DNA of 64,000 bases. Origin: Phaseolus vulgaris (taxonomy: Eukaryota > Streptophyta > Magnoliopsida > Fabales > Fabaceae). Positions 24,222 through 38,129 of the stretch are shown one piece after another. The notes beneath the pieces were generated by a model that saw nothing but the letters and a program-made list of their open reading frames with translations, ran no database searches and was not told where the DNA came from. Made by a program: the position numbers and the translations under genes. The first letter of the stretch is position 1. The number at the start of each line of letters is the position of its first letter. The DNA lies in NCBI RefSeq assembly GCF_000499845.2, contig NC_023754.2, forward strand, positions 28,163,869-28,227,868, read 5' to 3'.

Positions 24222-26315
24222 ATGGCTTCTTCTAACAGACACTGGCCGAGCATGTTCAAGTCTAAGCCCTGCAACCCTCACCACCAATGGCAGCATGACA
24301 TCAACTCCTCCCTCATCTCAACTGGTTGCCACAGAAGCCCTTACACTTCAGGTTTGCCACACTCCAAAACCTCTCACATCTCTCTATTTTTATGACAGAC
24401 CTTCAAAACCCTTTCCCATTCTCAACCCAAAGGTTAATTGCTTTTACGTTACAATATTCACAACCCAGAAATATATGTACCATGCACTTCAGTTTTACTT
24501 AGAAATTGATTTTCATATTCTTATATACATAAAATATAGTAGATATCATGATTTATATTGTTATTGTCATTTTATATGTATGAAGTTCTTGACATGATGT
24601 GTTTTATTTTTCCTCTTCTTTTTTGTTTTGTTTTTTTAACATCACAGGTACGGGTTGTGAAGAGAGAAGTCCAGAACCAAAGCCAAGGTGGAATCCAAAA
24701 CCTGAGCAAATTCGCATTCTGGAAGCTATATTCAACTCAGGAATGGTGAATCCTCCCAGAGATGAGATAAGAAAGATAAGGGCACAGTTGCAAGAGCATG
24801 GCCAAGTGGGTGATGCAAATGTCTTCTATTGGTTTCAGAACCGCAAATCAAGGAGCAAACACAAGCTTCGTCATCTCCAAAACTCAAAGAACCAGAACCT
24901 TGAAAATCAACAAAACCCCACTTCTCTCCCTCAAATCACTGCACCATCATCCTCATCTTCCTCCTCTGAGAAATCTTCTCCAAAAGAATTAATACCAACC
25001 AAGGTATTCTCCATTGGATTCTCTAACGTCACCGATGTGGTACCTAATTCTCCAACTACTTCTGTGAACCAGACCTATTTTCAGACTCACAATGAGTCTT
25101 CTATGCTTCCACCACCACCACCTGCTGCTGCCCCACACACTGGGGCTTTCTTCTTCCCAGTGCAACATCATGCGCAGGGAGGAGCACATAGTACGGTGGC
25201 ATCACAAGGTTTTTGTTTCTCAGAGCTGTCTAATGTTGTTCAACTTCAATCACCTCCTCAACATAACATTGGTCCTTGCACTAGCCTCTTGCTCAGTGAA
25301 ATCGTAGGCCATGGTGCTGCTGCATCATCAAAGAAAGATCTAGAGCAAGACAAGAGTCTGAAAATAATGCACCAGCCCTCACTGTTTAATTTCTGTGTCA
25401 CTCCCACAACAACAGCTCCTACTTCTGCCTCTGCTGTACCTCCCATCACTACCTCAACCACTACTGTTCTATCCCCCGTCATTGCTCAAGTTCATGGTAA
25501 TTTTATTTAGAACTTTTCATTCTCCTTGGATATATATTTCTTTTAATATTTACAGTATGAAAAAATATTTTTATGTTTTAATAATACTAGTTTAAAACAT
25601 ACGAAGCATTACTGAAAAAAGTATCAGAAAAGAACATAACATCACTACTAGTTAGTGTATTATTAAATTTAATTTTGCATTGTGACTTGAACAATGCATT
25701 TTTCTCCATGCCCTGAACCACTTGGTAACAAATATACAGTGTGACATTCTTTATAGGGCTTGGTTGCTTGTTACTTTCAATATATCTAAAAAAAATAGTT
25801 AATGATGGCAGGATGAGAAGTGCATATACCACATTAGTAACAAGAGTACTTTCTTTTTGTAAAATATTTTATATAATAAAAAGAGAAAAAAAAAAGGAAA
25901 ATACAAAATAACTGGATTGATGTGATAAAAATATATGAAACTTTTAAAATGATTAGGTTGAAGATGATGGGTAGCATGAATTTAGGTCACGTGTGCATGG
26001 CCTTAATTGGCCTTAGCCTATAGTTGACTTGTGGTAGGTTGTGTTTCGACTTGCACATGAGAGATATTTGTGTGTATCTCAGGCATGGGAGATCCAGCTG
26101 CTGCGGCGAGATCAACGGTGTTCATTAACGATGTGGCATTCGAGGTAGCGGTGGGACCTTTCAATGTGCGTGAAGCTTTTGGAGATGATGCTGTGCTCAT
26201 CCATGCCACTGGTCAACCTGTGCTAACAAACCAATGGGGTGTCACTCTTCATTCACTCCAGCATGGTGCATGTTATTATTTGGTGCGCACGTTAGACCTG
26301 CTTCTGTTGCAATAA
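24222..26315 (+). CDS. WOX9: WUSCHEL-related homeobox protein WOX9/STIMPY
   Basis: Homeodomain transcription factor of the intermediate WOX clade, needed in Arabidopsis for meristem growth and embryo patterning; relatives control inflorescence branching in tomato and petunia. Three coding exons: 24222-24351, 24648-25496 and 26083-26315, all junctions in frame, giving 403 residues. The N-terminus [16 protein letters not shown] is typical of WOX8/WOX9. The homeodomain spans residues 54-118, with helix-3 sequence [12 protein letters not shown]. Ser-rich and Pro/Ala-rich linkers follow. The C-terminal block ([20 protein letters not shown], then [10 protein letters not shown]) is the conserved STIMPY tail. 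An alternative splice at 26283 joining 26383 would end the protein after YYLI at 26388 (394 residues); this may be the main form. WOX8 cannot be excluded as a name, since that split is specific to Brassicaceae as far as I recall. Confidence 0.93.
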
Positions 26316-26388
26316 CTTTTTCTTTCTTTTATGTGATCATAACTTTTATTGTTATTAACATATATATTTCATCATTCTGCAGATATAG

Positions 26389-29300
26389 GAAGTAGAAAGC
26401 TGAATGATGATGCATGGGAAAGGTTTTAGATATGGTGTTTTTTCTGTCTATTTCGATCGTTCTGTCCTTTTTCTTTTCTTTTCTTATCTTATCTATCTCG
26501 ACGTGTGTGTATTACTATTAGGGGTTTGTAGACACCGCTTATGAGTTCAAGTATGACTTTGTTTACCTGATCATATGTAACTTTTCTCCTAAATTACTTT
26601 AAAGCAAAGGATGGTTAATTCCTCTATATCATTTTATGTGTGTGGTTTATTGATGTGTTTTACTCCTTATGCTATTACTGTCAAATGGAAAAAGTTATTG
26701 GTGATCCGAAAATGAAGTAAGAAACCGTGTATGTTTTGGTTTTCACAGACGATAGAGTTAATTATTAGAATTTGAAGAAGTGTTGAGATAAGATAAATGG
26801 TGATGTTCTCATACGCTGTTGCTTATGGGTTGCGTGTGAATAATCACAAGTTTAGAATTATTAGTTCATGACGCAGCTTTTTTGGACTAACATGCGGCAC
26901 TGCTAATGGTACATCTCAGTGAAAATGTAAAATTGGTTTTGTTCGAATTTTCATTGCCATAGCCATGTTAAGGGTCTAGGGGAGCCCTACCCTCTTTCTT
27001 CAGTCCATGAAAAATCACATTTTGAAACTGAAGAAAAAACTGTTTATTGGGAAGAACAATATATCGTTAACAATTATCTTCTCCCATAATTGTTTTAGAC
27101 TTTGAAATTTGGAATTATGGAGTGAAAATATTGAATGTTTGAATATAACAAGAATTTTATTCAATTGTTAATCCTGTTGAATTCTGTATTTATTGGGACT
27201 GGAAAAGTTGAAATTATCGAGCGAGGAGAGTTAATTTTCAAAATAACGAAATTAGCAATTAATTAGTTGCAATTTCTAGAAAACTATTTAATTTGAGAAT
27301 TTAATCCCCAAATTGTTATTGACATTTTAGGATTTTGGATGAATACAACGAGTCATCTTTGTGTGCTTATCTATTTGATATAGAATATTTTGGTAATTGT
27401 AGAGAAAAAATAGTAAATAAAAAGGATTAGAATCTCAAAAAGGTAAGCACAACGGTGGAGATTCCAACTTAGAAGTATTCCCTAATTAGAAAGTTAGCAC
27501 AGAAATTACCTTCTCTTAACTAATGAACAAAGTCCTAGCTTCAGTTTCTCATAAAATCACAAATTCTCTCAACAATATAGTTTTCAAAGATATGTAATGA
27601 TTTTGAAATACATATATCACGTTCAAGAATTGACAAAAAAAAGATACATACATTAATAAAGTTATATTTAAAGTCTTTTATCTAATACTTTGAGTCTTTA
27701 AAATTCTAATTGATTGCTATATATGCAAATATGGCATTTTATTATTTAGTTTTTATTGAAAAAAATAAGGTATATATATATTACAAAGTTAATAATTTTT
27801 ATACTGTTATATATTTAATTACAATTATGTTAAGTTCAGTTAGTTTTATAAAAATTACTTTCAAAGTCTTGTCAATCATGTTTATTATTTATTAATAATG
27901 TAAATTTGTTTACTTCATTTTATTTTCTTTTCATTTTGAGTTCTAACATATCTATGTGTTAGTAGAACTCTCTTTTCAAAGATTACTAATTTCTTAATTT
28001 TTTTATCTATGAAGTTTTTTTATTAGTTCTATGTTGGTTTTATCTTTACAAAGTATTTCACAACCGTTTTGTGTAATGCTAAACATTTTAGGAAATAATC
28101 GCATATAAATCCAATAGTTGAGTGAGACCGATTTTTTTTATTTTTTATTACACGTTTGGGATGAAATAAGATATTCTAGAAGAAGAAAATATCAACATAT
28201 TGAAACAAATGTGACCATTCTTTTTAACCAAAAAAACTCGTTAAATTTTTTTAATTGGTTTTCATTAAGGATGATTTTGTATTGACTTTGTTTTAAAATT
28301 TGTTAACAAAATCCCTTTAAGAATGTTATCATAACACGTTTTGTCTCCCTGTAAAATCACCATCGGAAAAATCTTTTAAAAAAGAGAAGAGATAGAAGAT
28401 TGCATGATAAAGAGTAAATGGATAAAAAGTTTAATTATTTTTCTCTCTCTCATGTAATTATGTTAATTGATGACGAATTCGAATTATGCGAATTAGGTAC
28501 TTTATAAATACTAATTATGCTATTTTTCTCTCTCTCAACCTTTGATTAAATAATTTATAATATGTTTAAATATTTTTTTCAGAAGTATTTACAGAAATAA
28601 AGTAACAAAAAAATATTTTTTTTATAATAAATAAGTTAATTTTAATTTATGATTTTTTTTCTTTTCTAAGTTCTCATAAAGAAGTTTATTTACGAATGCT
28701 TTTAATTTTTTTTACCATGTTGATTAATGTAGCCATTGTTATGTTGCATCACAAAGTTATAGTTTTGGTCATTTTGGTACAAGAAAATGATAAATGTTGA
28801 ATTAAATTAAGTCAGAAAATGTTATATGTTTAATAAGACATAAATTATCATAGATAGCTAGTCATAGTTTTTTATTCAGTTGTTAAATTATAGGTTTTTT
28901 TTTAGATTTGTTCGGAGATTATAGCTTTCTTTTCTATAAAGATTGGATATCATCCAAATGCTTCCTTATATTTTATTTACTTTTGCCAGATAAAAAAAAT
29001 ATGTTTAATAAAAGATTATTTGAGGAACTAAAATTTTAATGCTTCTTATTGGAGTTTTACAATTATGATATAGGAAATGGCAAAGTGAAATAATACACTT
29101 TGATAAAAAAAAGTTAGACATTATTTAATATGTATGAGAAATCACATGTGTGTATAAAATATATGTTGAGAAAGGTAAAATTATTAAATAAATATCAGTA
29201 TCTTAAGATACTAATAATTGATTCTTAGTTAAAAAATATATAAAAAGTAAACTATTGTATTTTTTATGAATATACTTGAGGTATGATTCTTAAAATCACT

Positions 29301-29599
29301 CTATGTAAAAAGGAAAGCATGTTAGAAAATTAAGGCAAATGTTTAAATACAAATGCATGAAACGTGATTAATTTAAATCTTTTTATTTATTTTATTTTCC
29401 ACCAGTATCTTTTTTCGAAGTAGTTCTATTGGAGAAATACATCCCTAAATATGAACACATATTTCGGCAAAATTCAAACCTCTATCTCTCAAAGTAGAGA
29501 AGACTCTCTTGAAATAAATTAAGTTTATTAATTTTTATACAGTTGAAAATGAATTGATGTTTTACTAGACCACTTTATTTGAATTCATAAAATATGCAA
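26389..29599. other. AT-rich intergenic DNA downstream of WOX9
   Basis: The first roughly 200 bp are likely WOX9 3' untranslated sequence. Beyond that no gene, RNA or repeat family was recognised. Confidence 0.35.
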
Positions 29600-31219
29600 T
29601 CTAAAATAGAAAGAAGCATTGAAAATTATATTATTTATGATAAACAAACACCACTAAACATTGAATTTGTCAGAGTATATGAGATGAGAATTGAATGTAG
29701 TACAGTGAAAGAATTAGTATGAACAAGATCTATGAACTTAGAATATTGATATTGTTGTGAATGATAGGTAAAGATTTTTATAATGAGAGGGGTAATATGT
29801 GTGTGCATATAGTTGGTGTGATTAGAAAAAAAGGTGGGAAGCTGAGTGTATGGCATATAAAAGCGCATCTTGTTTACACGAATTAGAAAGGTCTGACCAG
29901 AAACGGAATGCTACCAACGTTTTCACACAAACTGCCAAACTCAATTTTGTCTCCACTCAGCTCAGGAAGCAACCAAGAACCTATAAACACTGCAAAAATA
30001 TGTCTTCATAACTCACTCACTGTTCCTTTCTTTCTTTCTTTCTTCCTATGATGTCTGAATAAATAAATAAATAAATATAGAAATGGTTCATCATGTCATA
30101 AAATTAACAGGAGAGTAGTTGCTGACGAGAGGTCACAGTTCAGAGGTTCACAGACAGGCATGTACAGTCACAGATTGGTTTACGTGTTCTTCCAACACAA
30201 CAGTATTTCCTCTCATGTTTTGATGCCTCGATTTGACGCACCGATTTCGATATGTCTCTGCACGCTCTCTCTTTCTTCACCTCCAATTAATCATCCTTAT
30301 TATGCTATGCTATGCTATGCTATGTCACACCCCAACATCTCTTTTCTTTTCTCCTACCATGCTATGTTATGCATGCTATGTCACCACCCCAACACCCATC
30401 TCAAAGTTTTCTGCATGAATGTATGTATACGAATGAGTTGAATTGAATGGTGATGAGAAAACTATAATGATTACAAAGCAGTGTGATGTGAATGGTATTT
30501 GTGGTTGTCTCTGTTCAGTTTGATTAGGTGATGGGTGAGAGGAAGCATGGTTGAGGAAATAAGAAGAAGCATGTGTGTGTGTTGAGAGGTTTTGGTGGCA
30601 CATGGAGCTGATGTTTGGTTTGGATGGTACAGAAATGAGCATATTGGTGTGTGGTGGAGCCTGATATATATGAAGAAAAGAGTGACTTTATGTTGTACTT
30701 GGTGCAGCTATATCCCCAACAAGGACGAAGGTGTTAGGTAAACAAACAGTCACCTTGCTTGCTTCACTTCACTCTGATTCGATTCTTCTTGTCCGTTCCA
30801 TTCATTTTTTCGGATCAGATTAAACTCCTTCTTTCTTTCCACTAACTCATCATTTTGCAGGTTTAGCTTGGAACTTGCTATCACTTTTCAACTTCATCCC
30901 TCTAATTTTCTTGTCAAATACTAGATTCCTTATATACAGTAATATCTCCTAAAAAGCAAATTTAGGTTCAATTTTAACAATACACTCCTTTTAACTCTCA
31001 TTATTGCTCTTTAATATTATTATTGAGTCATTGAATCCTAATTCAACCATCCTTAATTATATACATTATGCTAATATTAAATTATTTCATAATATTATTA
31101 TGGAACTGGGTGTTATCCCTATTTTAGGACGTTCACCTTCTTCTATATTTTATTAGTTTACTAAACACATTTTAAAAGAATGATATTTTGGTAAATTATT
31201 TTTTAAGTTTATTTGTTTT
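29600..31219. other. Intergenic DNA with microsatellites and weak promoter-like sites
   Basis: Contains TTTC repeats at about 30027-30045, AAAT repeats at about 30059-30077, and four to five copies of TATGC at 30300-30323. Minus-strand TATA-like words (TTTATATGCC near 29855, CATATATATCAGG near 30662) precede minus-strand open frames of 77 and 88 codons that show no domain and have Thr/His/Ser-rich low-complexity translations. I do not call these genes. Confidence 0.35.
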
Positions 31220-31710
31220 TTTACCGGTATGGCCGATCGACAAGATGACGTGGCTCGGTTTCCTGACTGAGTTGACCGAGACACACGTTGATGTTGTTTG
31301 GTCTACCTGACCGACTTGGCCGAGACACCACGCACGGCCAATCCGATTGGCACATATATCCATTAACGCTCAAACCAAAGTCAGTGAAGTTAATCTGTCA
31401 TTAAAAATTAGGTAATACATTCATAAGTGTGATTTATTCCACTAATCAGATCTAGTAAGGTAAGCATATTAAAATAATACAAATAACACACATTACAAGG
31501 AACAAGGTACGTCATTTATTACTGTGCACCTACCCGAGTGCCGATTACCCGCTTTACTGACTTGAGCGTCAGAGTGCCTTCTGTAGGTACCTTCCCTATT
31601 TGGCATTCACTCGAGACTGAGAGAAGAAGGAGAAGCACGAAGGCGAGAAGAATCCCAGTGAAATCCTAGCAACCTGTCCCACAGAAGAAGGAAGACGAAA
31701 AATTCAATAG
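31220..31710. mobile_element. LTR-retrotransposon fragment
   Basis: An island of much higher GC than its surroundings, with words such as GGCCGATCGACAAGATGACG, TTGGCCGAGACACC and GACTTGAGCGTCAGAGTGCC, the last of which I recall from legume gypsy-type LTRs. It also holds GAGAAGAAGGAGAAGCACGA-type purine sequence. No gag or pol reading frame and no paired repeat remain, so it is probably a solo or truncated LTR. Limits approximate. Confidence 0.5.
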
Positions 31711-33599
31711 TTCTCTAGATCCCATCTCCCTAACAAGAACATTTTTTTTGAGTTAGAATTTTGTCTCCTTTTAAAAGATTTTGTCATCTTTCTTTTATAT
31801 AAGAGTTAAAGTATTCTAAAATATCTCTATTATTTTTTTATTTATTTTTGTTCTAAAAAAAAGTTACACCATTTCACATATATATATATATATATATACA
31901 TATATATAAATAAAGTAAATTTATGTGTGTTTAACTTAAACTAAAGAGAATAACCTTAAACAAGGCATTAATTATTTTACAATTAGGATATTCGCAACAA
32001 TTATGATCTAAATAAATATTTATTCAATTCACATTATTTTAGGTATATTTTCAAATACTGTGTCCATTTTTTCACATTGATATATGCTTAGTTATTTAGA
32101 TATTTCTATAAATTTATCTTTATTCTTAAAAATAATTAAAAAGAAAAATAAATAAATGGAATCCATCACATTGAGACAGTTGTGTATAACTATCAATCAA
32201 ATTCCACATGTCTTTGCGTATCTCTTAATATGAGAAAGGAAGAGTTTCCTACTTTGATTCAAACGTATTTCTCTGATCACAAGAGTATTTGACGTTATCC
32301 AAACACACTCTTAACTAAAATCTTTGGAATATATTTCCCTTCCATTCCTTTTATACCAATTGTGATATAATTTTACATGTTTCTTCAATCCGTTTTCAAT
32401 TTTCTTACTTCTTATCTATTCTTTTTAAATATGTTACATCTTTCAATGGATACATCTGCAACCTACTTACATTTTTCAACACAATATATAAAAAATGCTA
32501 TATTATTGGCAAATAAAATTGTTCTTATATGTTAACTTTTTGCAGAGCCATATTTCAATAAAAGCAAGTTTGAAGAGGCTAAAAGTATAACATATATTTT
32601 TTCCATATATTTATATAAGACTATAGTGTAACATATTTTCATGATTATTTATAAGAATATAGTATGATTAAAAAGAAGTTGTAAAAATTTACTCTTATAT
32701 AAATTCATGAAAAAAATATGTTCTACTTTTAGTTGTAACACTGTTAAGTTATTTGATTAAATTTAAAAAACTATTTAGTTAGTAGTGTGTTTAATAGGAT
32801 TAAACGAGCTCGTTTATAACCTATCTAATTAAAAATTTATTTAAAAATAAAATAAAATAATTTAGCAAAGAACTTATTTTAAACACTTGTATATAATCTT
32901 CACAATACTTAATTTATAAACTTTTAATTCACTTTGTTATCATCGTTATTATAATTTATCATTTAATTTGTTTATATTAAAAATACTATATCTCAATTCT
33001 ATTTTCATAAGATAACATTTCTCTATAACAAAGAGTATACAGGTGAAATTGTGTTTTGACAAACTTATCATCGAATCTAATGAAAAAATTTCCGAGGTCA
33101 ATTGAGTGATTTTTTTTTGTTTCCCTAAAATTTGTATTTTTAAAATATTTTTTGTTAGATTTTTTTTAGAAATTAGATTAGATTATTTAATATTTAAAAA
33201 TAGACATTTATGAATAAAATAAAATAATAAAGTGAATAATAATAACAATATTATTTTATTATTATTTAATAATTTTGGTCTACTTAAGTTAAATCTTGAA
33301 TTTAATTTACGAAACTTGTCGCAAACATAATTCTTAAAAGATTTGGGTGAGATTGAGTCAAATCTCAATTCAATCTATTTGAATTAAATTGAATGATGAG
33401 ATTATTTGACCATATGTACTATTACATAATATAAAATAATTAAAGAATAATATTCATACAGTTATATAAGTCAATCATTGAAGATGATAATAAGACACTT
33501 TTTTTTTCATTAAAAGTTTCACCGGCAAATTAGTTATTAAAATAAAGAAAAATACTTTTAAACAAAACGGTCTCTAGATAAAAAAAAAAATTAACATCA
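31711..33599. other. AT-rich intergenic DNA
   Basis: No gene seen. A TA dinucleotide microsatellite sits at about 31878-31910. Confidence 0.4.
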
Positions 33600-33920
33600 G
33601 AATGAAAGTGTAGGAACTAGGATGAAAAAATGGAGTTAAATGTGTTTGGCAGTGTTACCACACTGTCATCATTCCCTTCAAACAATTTGCCAACTAAGAA
33701 ACGCACATTTCCAGCTTTGCAACACTTGTTATTGTTACTGAGAGTTGTTCCAAATCTGGATTTTAAAACAAACTATCTTTCTTTGATAATAAATATAGAT
33801 TCACAGCAACCCATTTGAATCTCTGATAGAAGGGGCATATCAAAATCACTTTTTTTTTTCCCCTTGATTCTGTCTGTAGCAAACTCCAGAGAGAAAAAAA
33901 GGGTGTGCGTGTAGTGGCTA

Positions 33921-35676
33921 ATGGGGGCGTATAGAGCTGATGAGGATTATGATTACCTGTTCAAGGTTGTGCTGATTGGGGACTCTGGAGTGGGAAAATC
34001 CAACCTTTTGTCGAGGTTCACCAAAAATGAATTCTGCCTTGAATCAAAGTCCACTATTGGGGTTGAGTTTGCAACCAGAAGCATTAGGGTGGATGATAAG
34101 ATTGTCAAAGCTCAGATTTGGGACACTGCTGGTCAGGAAAGGTGAATGCTTCTTTTCTTTGGCTCTACTCTCTATTGTCTTCGTTGTGCTAGAATTGGGT
34201 TGTTTATTTTGGTTGTCATTGCCCATGATGTGATTTTGCTTTTTGAAGTGTGTGAATCCATGATTTCATTGTAATGGGTATGTGGCTTGTTAGTTGGTTT
34301 TAGTTTTCCTGCACCTTCTATGCTGATGTGAATTGGAAGCTTTTATGAACTTCTGTTTTACATCCTGGGGTTTGCAAAGGGATTATATCATTGTAATTAG
34401 AATTTTATTCGCTGTAGCTATGTTACTGTATTATTATTGAATCTCTATGAAGCTTTCATTTCCGATTGATTTCAAACCATAAACTCTGCTTCTGGTCTCA
34501 TAGCTAGTCCTAAGCCCGAGTAAAGGAGGGAGGGTTGTATTAGGCACTTAGCAGCTAACGATTTCGAAATCTCCTACATAGAATCTCACAATTTTCAAAC
34601 CTGGCATTTATGCATTGGGTTCATGCTGAAATAATCTGAACTACGGCATTTACATAATGCAGATAGCTCATAGCTCTTTTGTCACACACTTAGTTCCAAT
34701 ATGTAAACATGTCAATGTTATTATGAAAATCATACTCTTAGCATCTCTGACTAAGTTGTTAGTTGCTGGTAAAAATGCAAGGTACATATGCTAAGCAATA
34801 AAAGATTTGAAATTATCACTTGGCCAGTCTTTCTTGCAGAGGTTACCAATTTGTAGCATTAAGATGTTACAGTTATCTTTAAATCACTTTGTTGTTATGA
34901 TTTACTCTAATTCGATCTGGGCTTTAAATTAGCTTGTTATACAAAAATGACTTATAAAGTCCTTGCTTTGAAGATTTTTTTCTTTGTAAAAATCTGAATT
35001 CCGGTGTTGCTAAAATGTGAAGATATTTCCCCTTTATATATTAGATTGATGTGAAATATTGTTATTGTAATTGCTATTATCGTCGTAGCAACATGATGAA
35101 CAGTTAGACATTGCTGATAATCCCAGCTAGAATCTTTAGAGTAACATCACCTAATTTTGAATTCCACATGGATAAAGATTTAAAAATGCTGTATATGATT
35201 AAATATTAAAGTAAGGCTTCTTCATTTAATTTCCATTACTCAGGTACCGAGCGATCACTAGTGCATATTATCGAGGAGCTGTTGGTGCTTTGTTAGTGTA
35301 TGATGTTACCCGGCATGTTACATTTGAGAATGTGGAGAGATGGTTCAAGGAGCTCAGAGATCACACGGATGCCAACATTGTGGTGATGGTTGTTGGGAAC
35401 AAAGCAGACTTGCGTCATCTGCGAGCAGTTTCCACCGAAGATGCTACAACTTTTGCAGAACGGAAAAAAACATTTTTCATGGAAACCTCTGCCCTCGAGT
35501 CCATGAACGTTGAAAATGCCTTCACAGAACTGCTCACACAGATCTACCATGTTGTAAGCACGAAGGCCCTTGAAATTGGCGATGATCCAGCAGCATTACC
35601 AAAAGGACAGACGTTAAATGTTGGGTCTCGTGATGGTGTATCAGATGTGAAGCAGAATGGATGCTGTTCTGCTTGA
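33921..35676 (+). CDS. Rab GTPase, RABA1 (Rab11-like) class
   Basis: Small GTPase of the plant RABA1 group, which acts in trafficking between the trans-Golgi/recycling endosome and the plasma membrane. Two exons, 33921-34141 and 35244-35676, split within the Arg codon after WDTAGQE; total 217 residues, the family length. GTP-binding motifs are intact: GDSGVGKS (20-27), Thr45 in switch I, WDTAGQ (67-72), NKAD (126-129) and ETSAL (154-158). The protein ends in CCSA, a double-cysteine site for geranylgeranylation. The tail [17 protein letters not shown] resembles Arabidopsis RABA1f as I recall it. The leader before 33921 is purine-rich and has no upstream in-frame coding extension. Class is certain; the exact letter is inference. 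Confidence 0.95.
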
Positions 35677-36200
35677 CCATGCAGCAAAAACCTGTATTTT
35701 TACTTTAAACCCATGTTCTGTTGATATCCTATGTAGAGTTCAGCCTTAAAACATGAAAATGGTTGTCCGGAGAGCATTACAATCTCAACTTTCTACTTTG
35801 CTAAGTAGAGAAATCTATTATTTGGTTGTTGTTTCATGAAGGTACTAATTTATCTATTTTCAGATTTATCAGAATTTTTCATGGCTTCTTTTTTCTTTTC
35901 CATGAATGCAGATTCATGCTATCCAAATTTATTTTGCCTTCTTCTCGAAGTTAAATTCTGAATTTTCAATAAGTACTGTGATTTGCGCAATGCTTCTTCA
36001 AAACTGAGAGTTGGGCTTTCGAGAATATACATATGTTTTTTGTTACATCTGTAGCTTATAGCCGAGTGACAATAAAGAATAACTCCAAATGCACGAAAAA
36101 AAATAGCATTTTTCTTTTTCTTTACTTTTATTGAGGAAAAAATCCTTATTGTAGTCAGCAAAGTTGCTGTCTCAGAACTAGTTTGTTTTATTTTCAAATA
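35677..36200 (+). other. 3' untranslated region and flank of the RABA1 gene
   Basis: Non-coding and AT-rich. Contains AATAAA-like words near 36072. Antisense open frames here are fortuitous. Confidence 0.35.
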
Positions 36201-38129
36201 ATGTTATTCTGTATTTTATAATTTTAGTAGTTTTGTTGGTCTAATTGCTCTCATGCTTGCTTAGAGATTTTAAACATTTGTATGTCAAACATAAACAATG
36301 TCTGTGGACTCGATCAGATAACTTTTGTATTTCTTTTAAGGCTTGAGAAGATTGTTAGATTAAACCATTTGTTAATTAAAGTGATGTGGTTAATTGGAGA
36401 ACGGAAGTTACTTCATAAAAGTGATTATTTGAAAAGGGATATACTTAGTAACCATCAAACAGAACTAAACTTGAACGTAGATGGACCACAATCACCCATA
36501 AATTTCAAGTTGGGGTGAAGCATTAAATATGTACAATCTTTTTCCTCACATCAATTACATGTCTCAAGCATTTCAATATACATAATCTTTTGCCTTACAT
36601 CATATCAAAACAGGCACAAAAACTAGCTTAAAAGAAGCAAAACAAGAGACGATTATAAACATCGAACTTCCTTATTACACCATTGCAAGCAAGGTGTCAG
36701 GACATTGTTAACTAAAAGCTGTTCATGTGTGGGTTGATTCCAGTGATTGGTGCCTGCAGTTGGATGTTTTCATGAACAAATAAAGGATGTAATATAGGCC
36801 AAGATGTCGAGAACTTTGTTTAATGAATGCAAAGAGCAGTTAATCTAACGAACATGAAAGCAACGAGGCGAAAATCCAAATTTTCCCTGCATTAACGATT
36901 TATCAATCTGAATTTTTATTCACTGTATTCCAGGCTTCTGATTGAACAACTATTTTCAAATTCGAATATTTGGTTAAAATAGGACATGCCAGTAAGACAG
37001 GAAGAACAACGGTCCATCAATTTCTCCTGTTCATTATTCCATTATATTCTACAACGTACCTGTTAAACAAGAGCAAATTTTTTAACACTCCTAACATGTA
37101 ATCCTATTTTAATTTTTTACATAGGAGTAAAAGAAAAGTTTCCAATTAAGAATAATAACACTACAAAGGTATAGGAGTACCAAAATCTTGCTCCAAGGAT
37201 ATACATAACAGTTCATACAGATTTCATCATGGGATGCTTAGATAAAAACGTCAAAATGCCGCTAAACTAAAAGTATGAAAATATTTATTAAGAATCGAGC
37301 TAAATTCTAGCCAGAATGCAGCAAACAATATGCAGCCAAGTTCAATCTGCCCACAGAATATCAAAAGACCAAAACTAACAGGAAACAAAATTGACTACAA
37401 CCTGCAAATTATCTGTGATACTGCACATTAAAAGTGACAAAATATGACGAAAAGTTTTGGTCTTCGAAAAACTATGGCACCATCAGAGGAGCAAAGCACC
37501 GATACTCAATCCATGTAACACAAACAACACAAAGTAGAGAAAGTTTCAAATGGAGATAGCAAAATAGCATACAACACAATCATTTCATTAATGCCCATAT
37601 TTCTCACCAGCCCAATTTAAGTCCAACCAAGCATGGCCTAAGAATGCAATCTTCCCAAGCCGTCTTTGATTAAGCGACAATGTTATATGTTAGGGTGATT
37701 GGTGGATAAGTCCAGAAACCGCAGGATACTCTTCATGGGATATGTTTGCAACAGTATTACATTCATAGAATCTAAGGTACAAGCCTTCATCAATAAATAC
37801 AGTGTCATAAACAAAAAGCTTCCTTGCATAACTGTTTATGTTTTTAACATCAGTTACAACCTTTATCTTCATAGACTACAACAAAAAACCCCGACTACTG
37901 ACACTTTAAATCAGAAGCATTGGCAGGCATGACTCTGAATTCACTATTGATAAATGTCATTATTTAGTGAAATTTGATGCAAAAAGCTAGACACTTATAG
38001 TTTTAATTGTTAATTAAGTTATCACTCAACCCAACTTTGAGAAGTATTGAATTCAGCAATATATTTTTGAGTCATGAGACTAATGAAAACATTTAATACC
38101 AATTTAGTGTCATTTTCAGGAAATTAAGG
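36201..38129. other. Intergenic DNA, no feature assigned
   Basis: Moderately AT-rich sequence without recognisable coding exons on either strand. Short frames of up to 78 codons lack domains. Confidence 0.35.

Noticed and set aside
25258..25482. Antisense open frame of 74 codons within WOX9 exon 2
   Set aside because: It is the complement of the Ser/Thr/Pro-rich WOX9 linker; no start context, domain or promoter.
30376..30642. 88-codon minus-strand frame downstream of a TATA-like site
   Set aside because: Translation is Ser/His/Pro/Thr-rich low complexity without signal peptide or known peptide-hormone motif; kept only as part of an intergenic note.
33630..33818. 62-codon plus-strand frame before the RABA1 gene
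   Set aside because: Ends about 100 bp before the RABA1 start, has no domain and no splice path in frame with it; probably flank or leader sequence.
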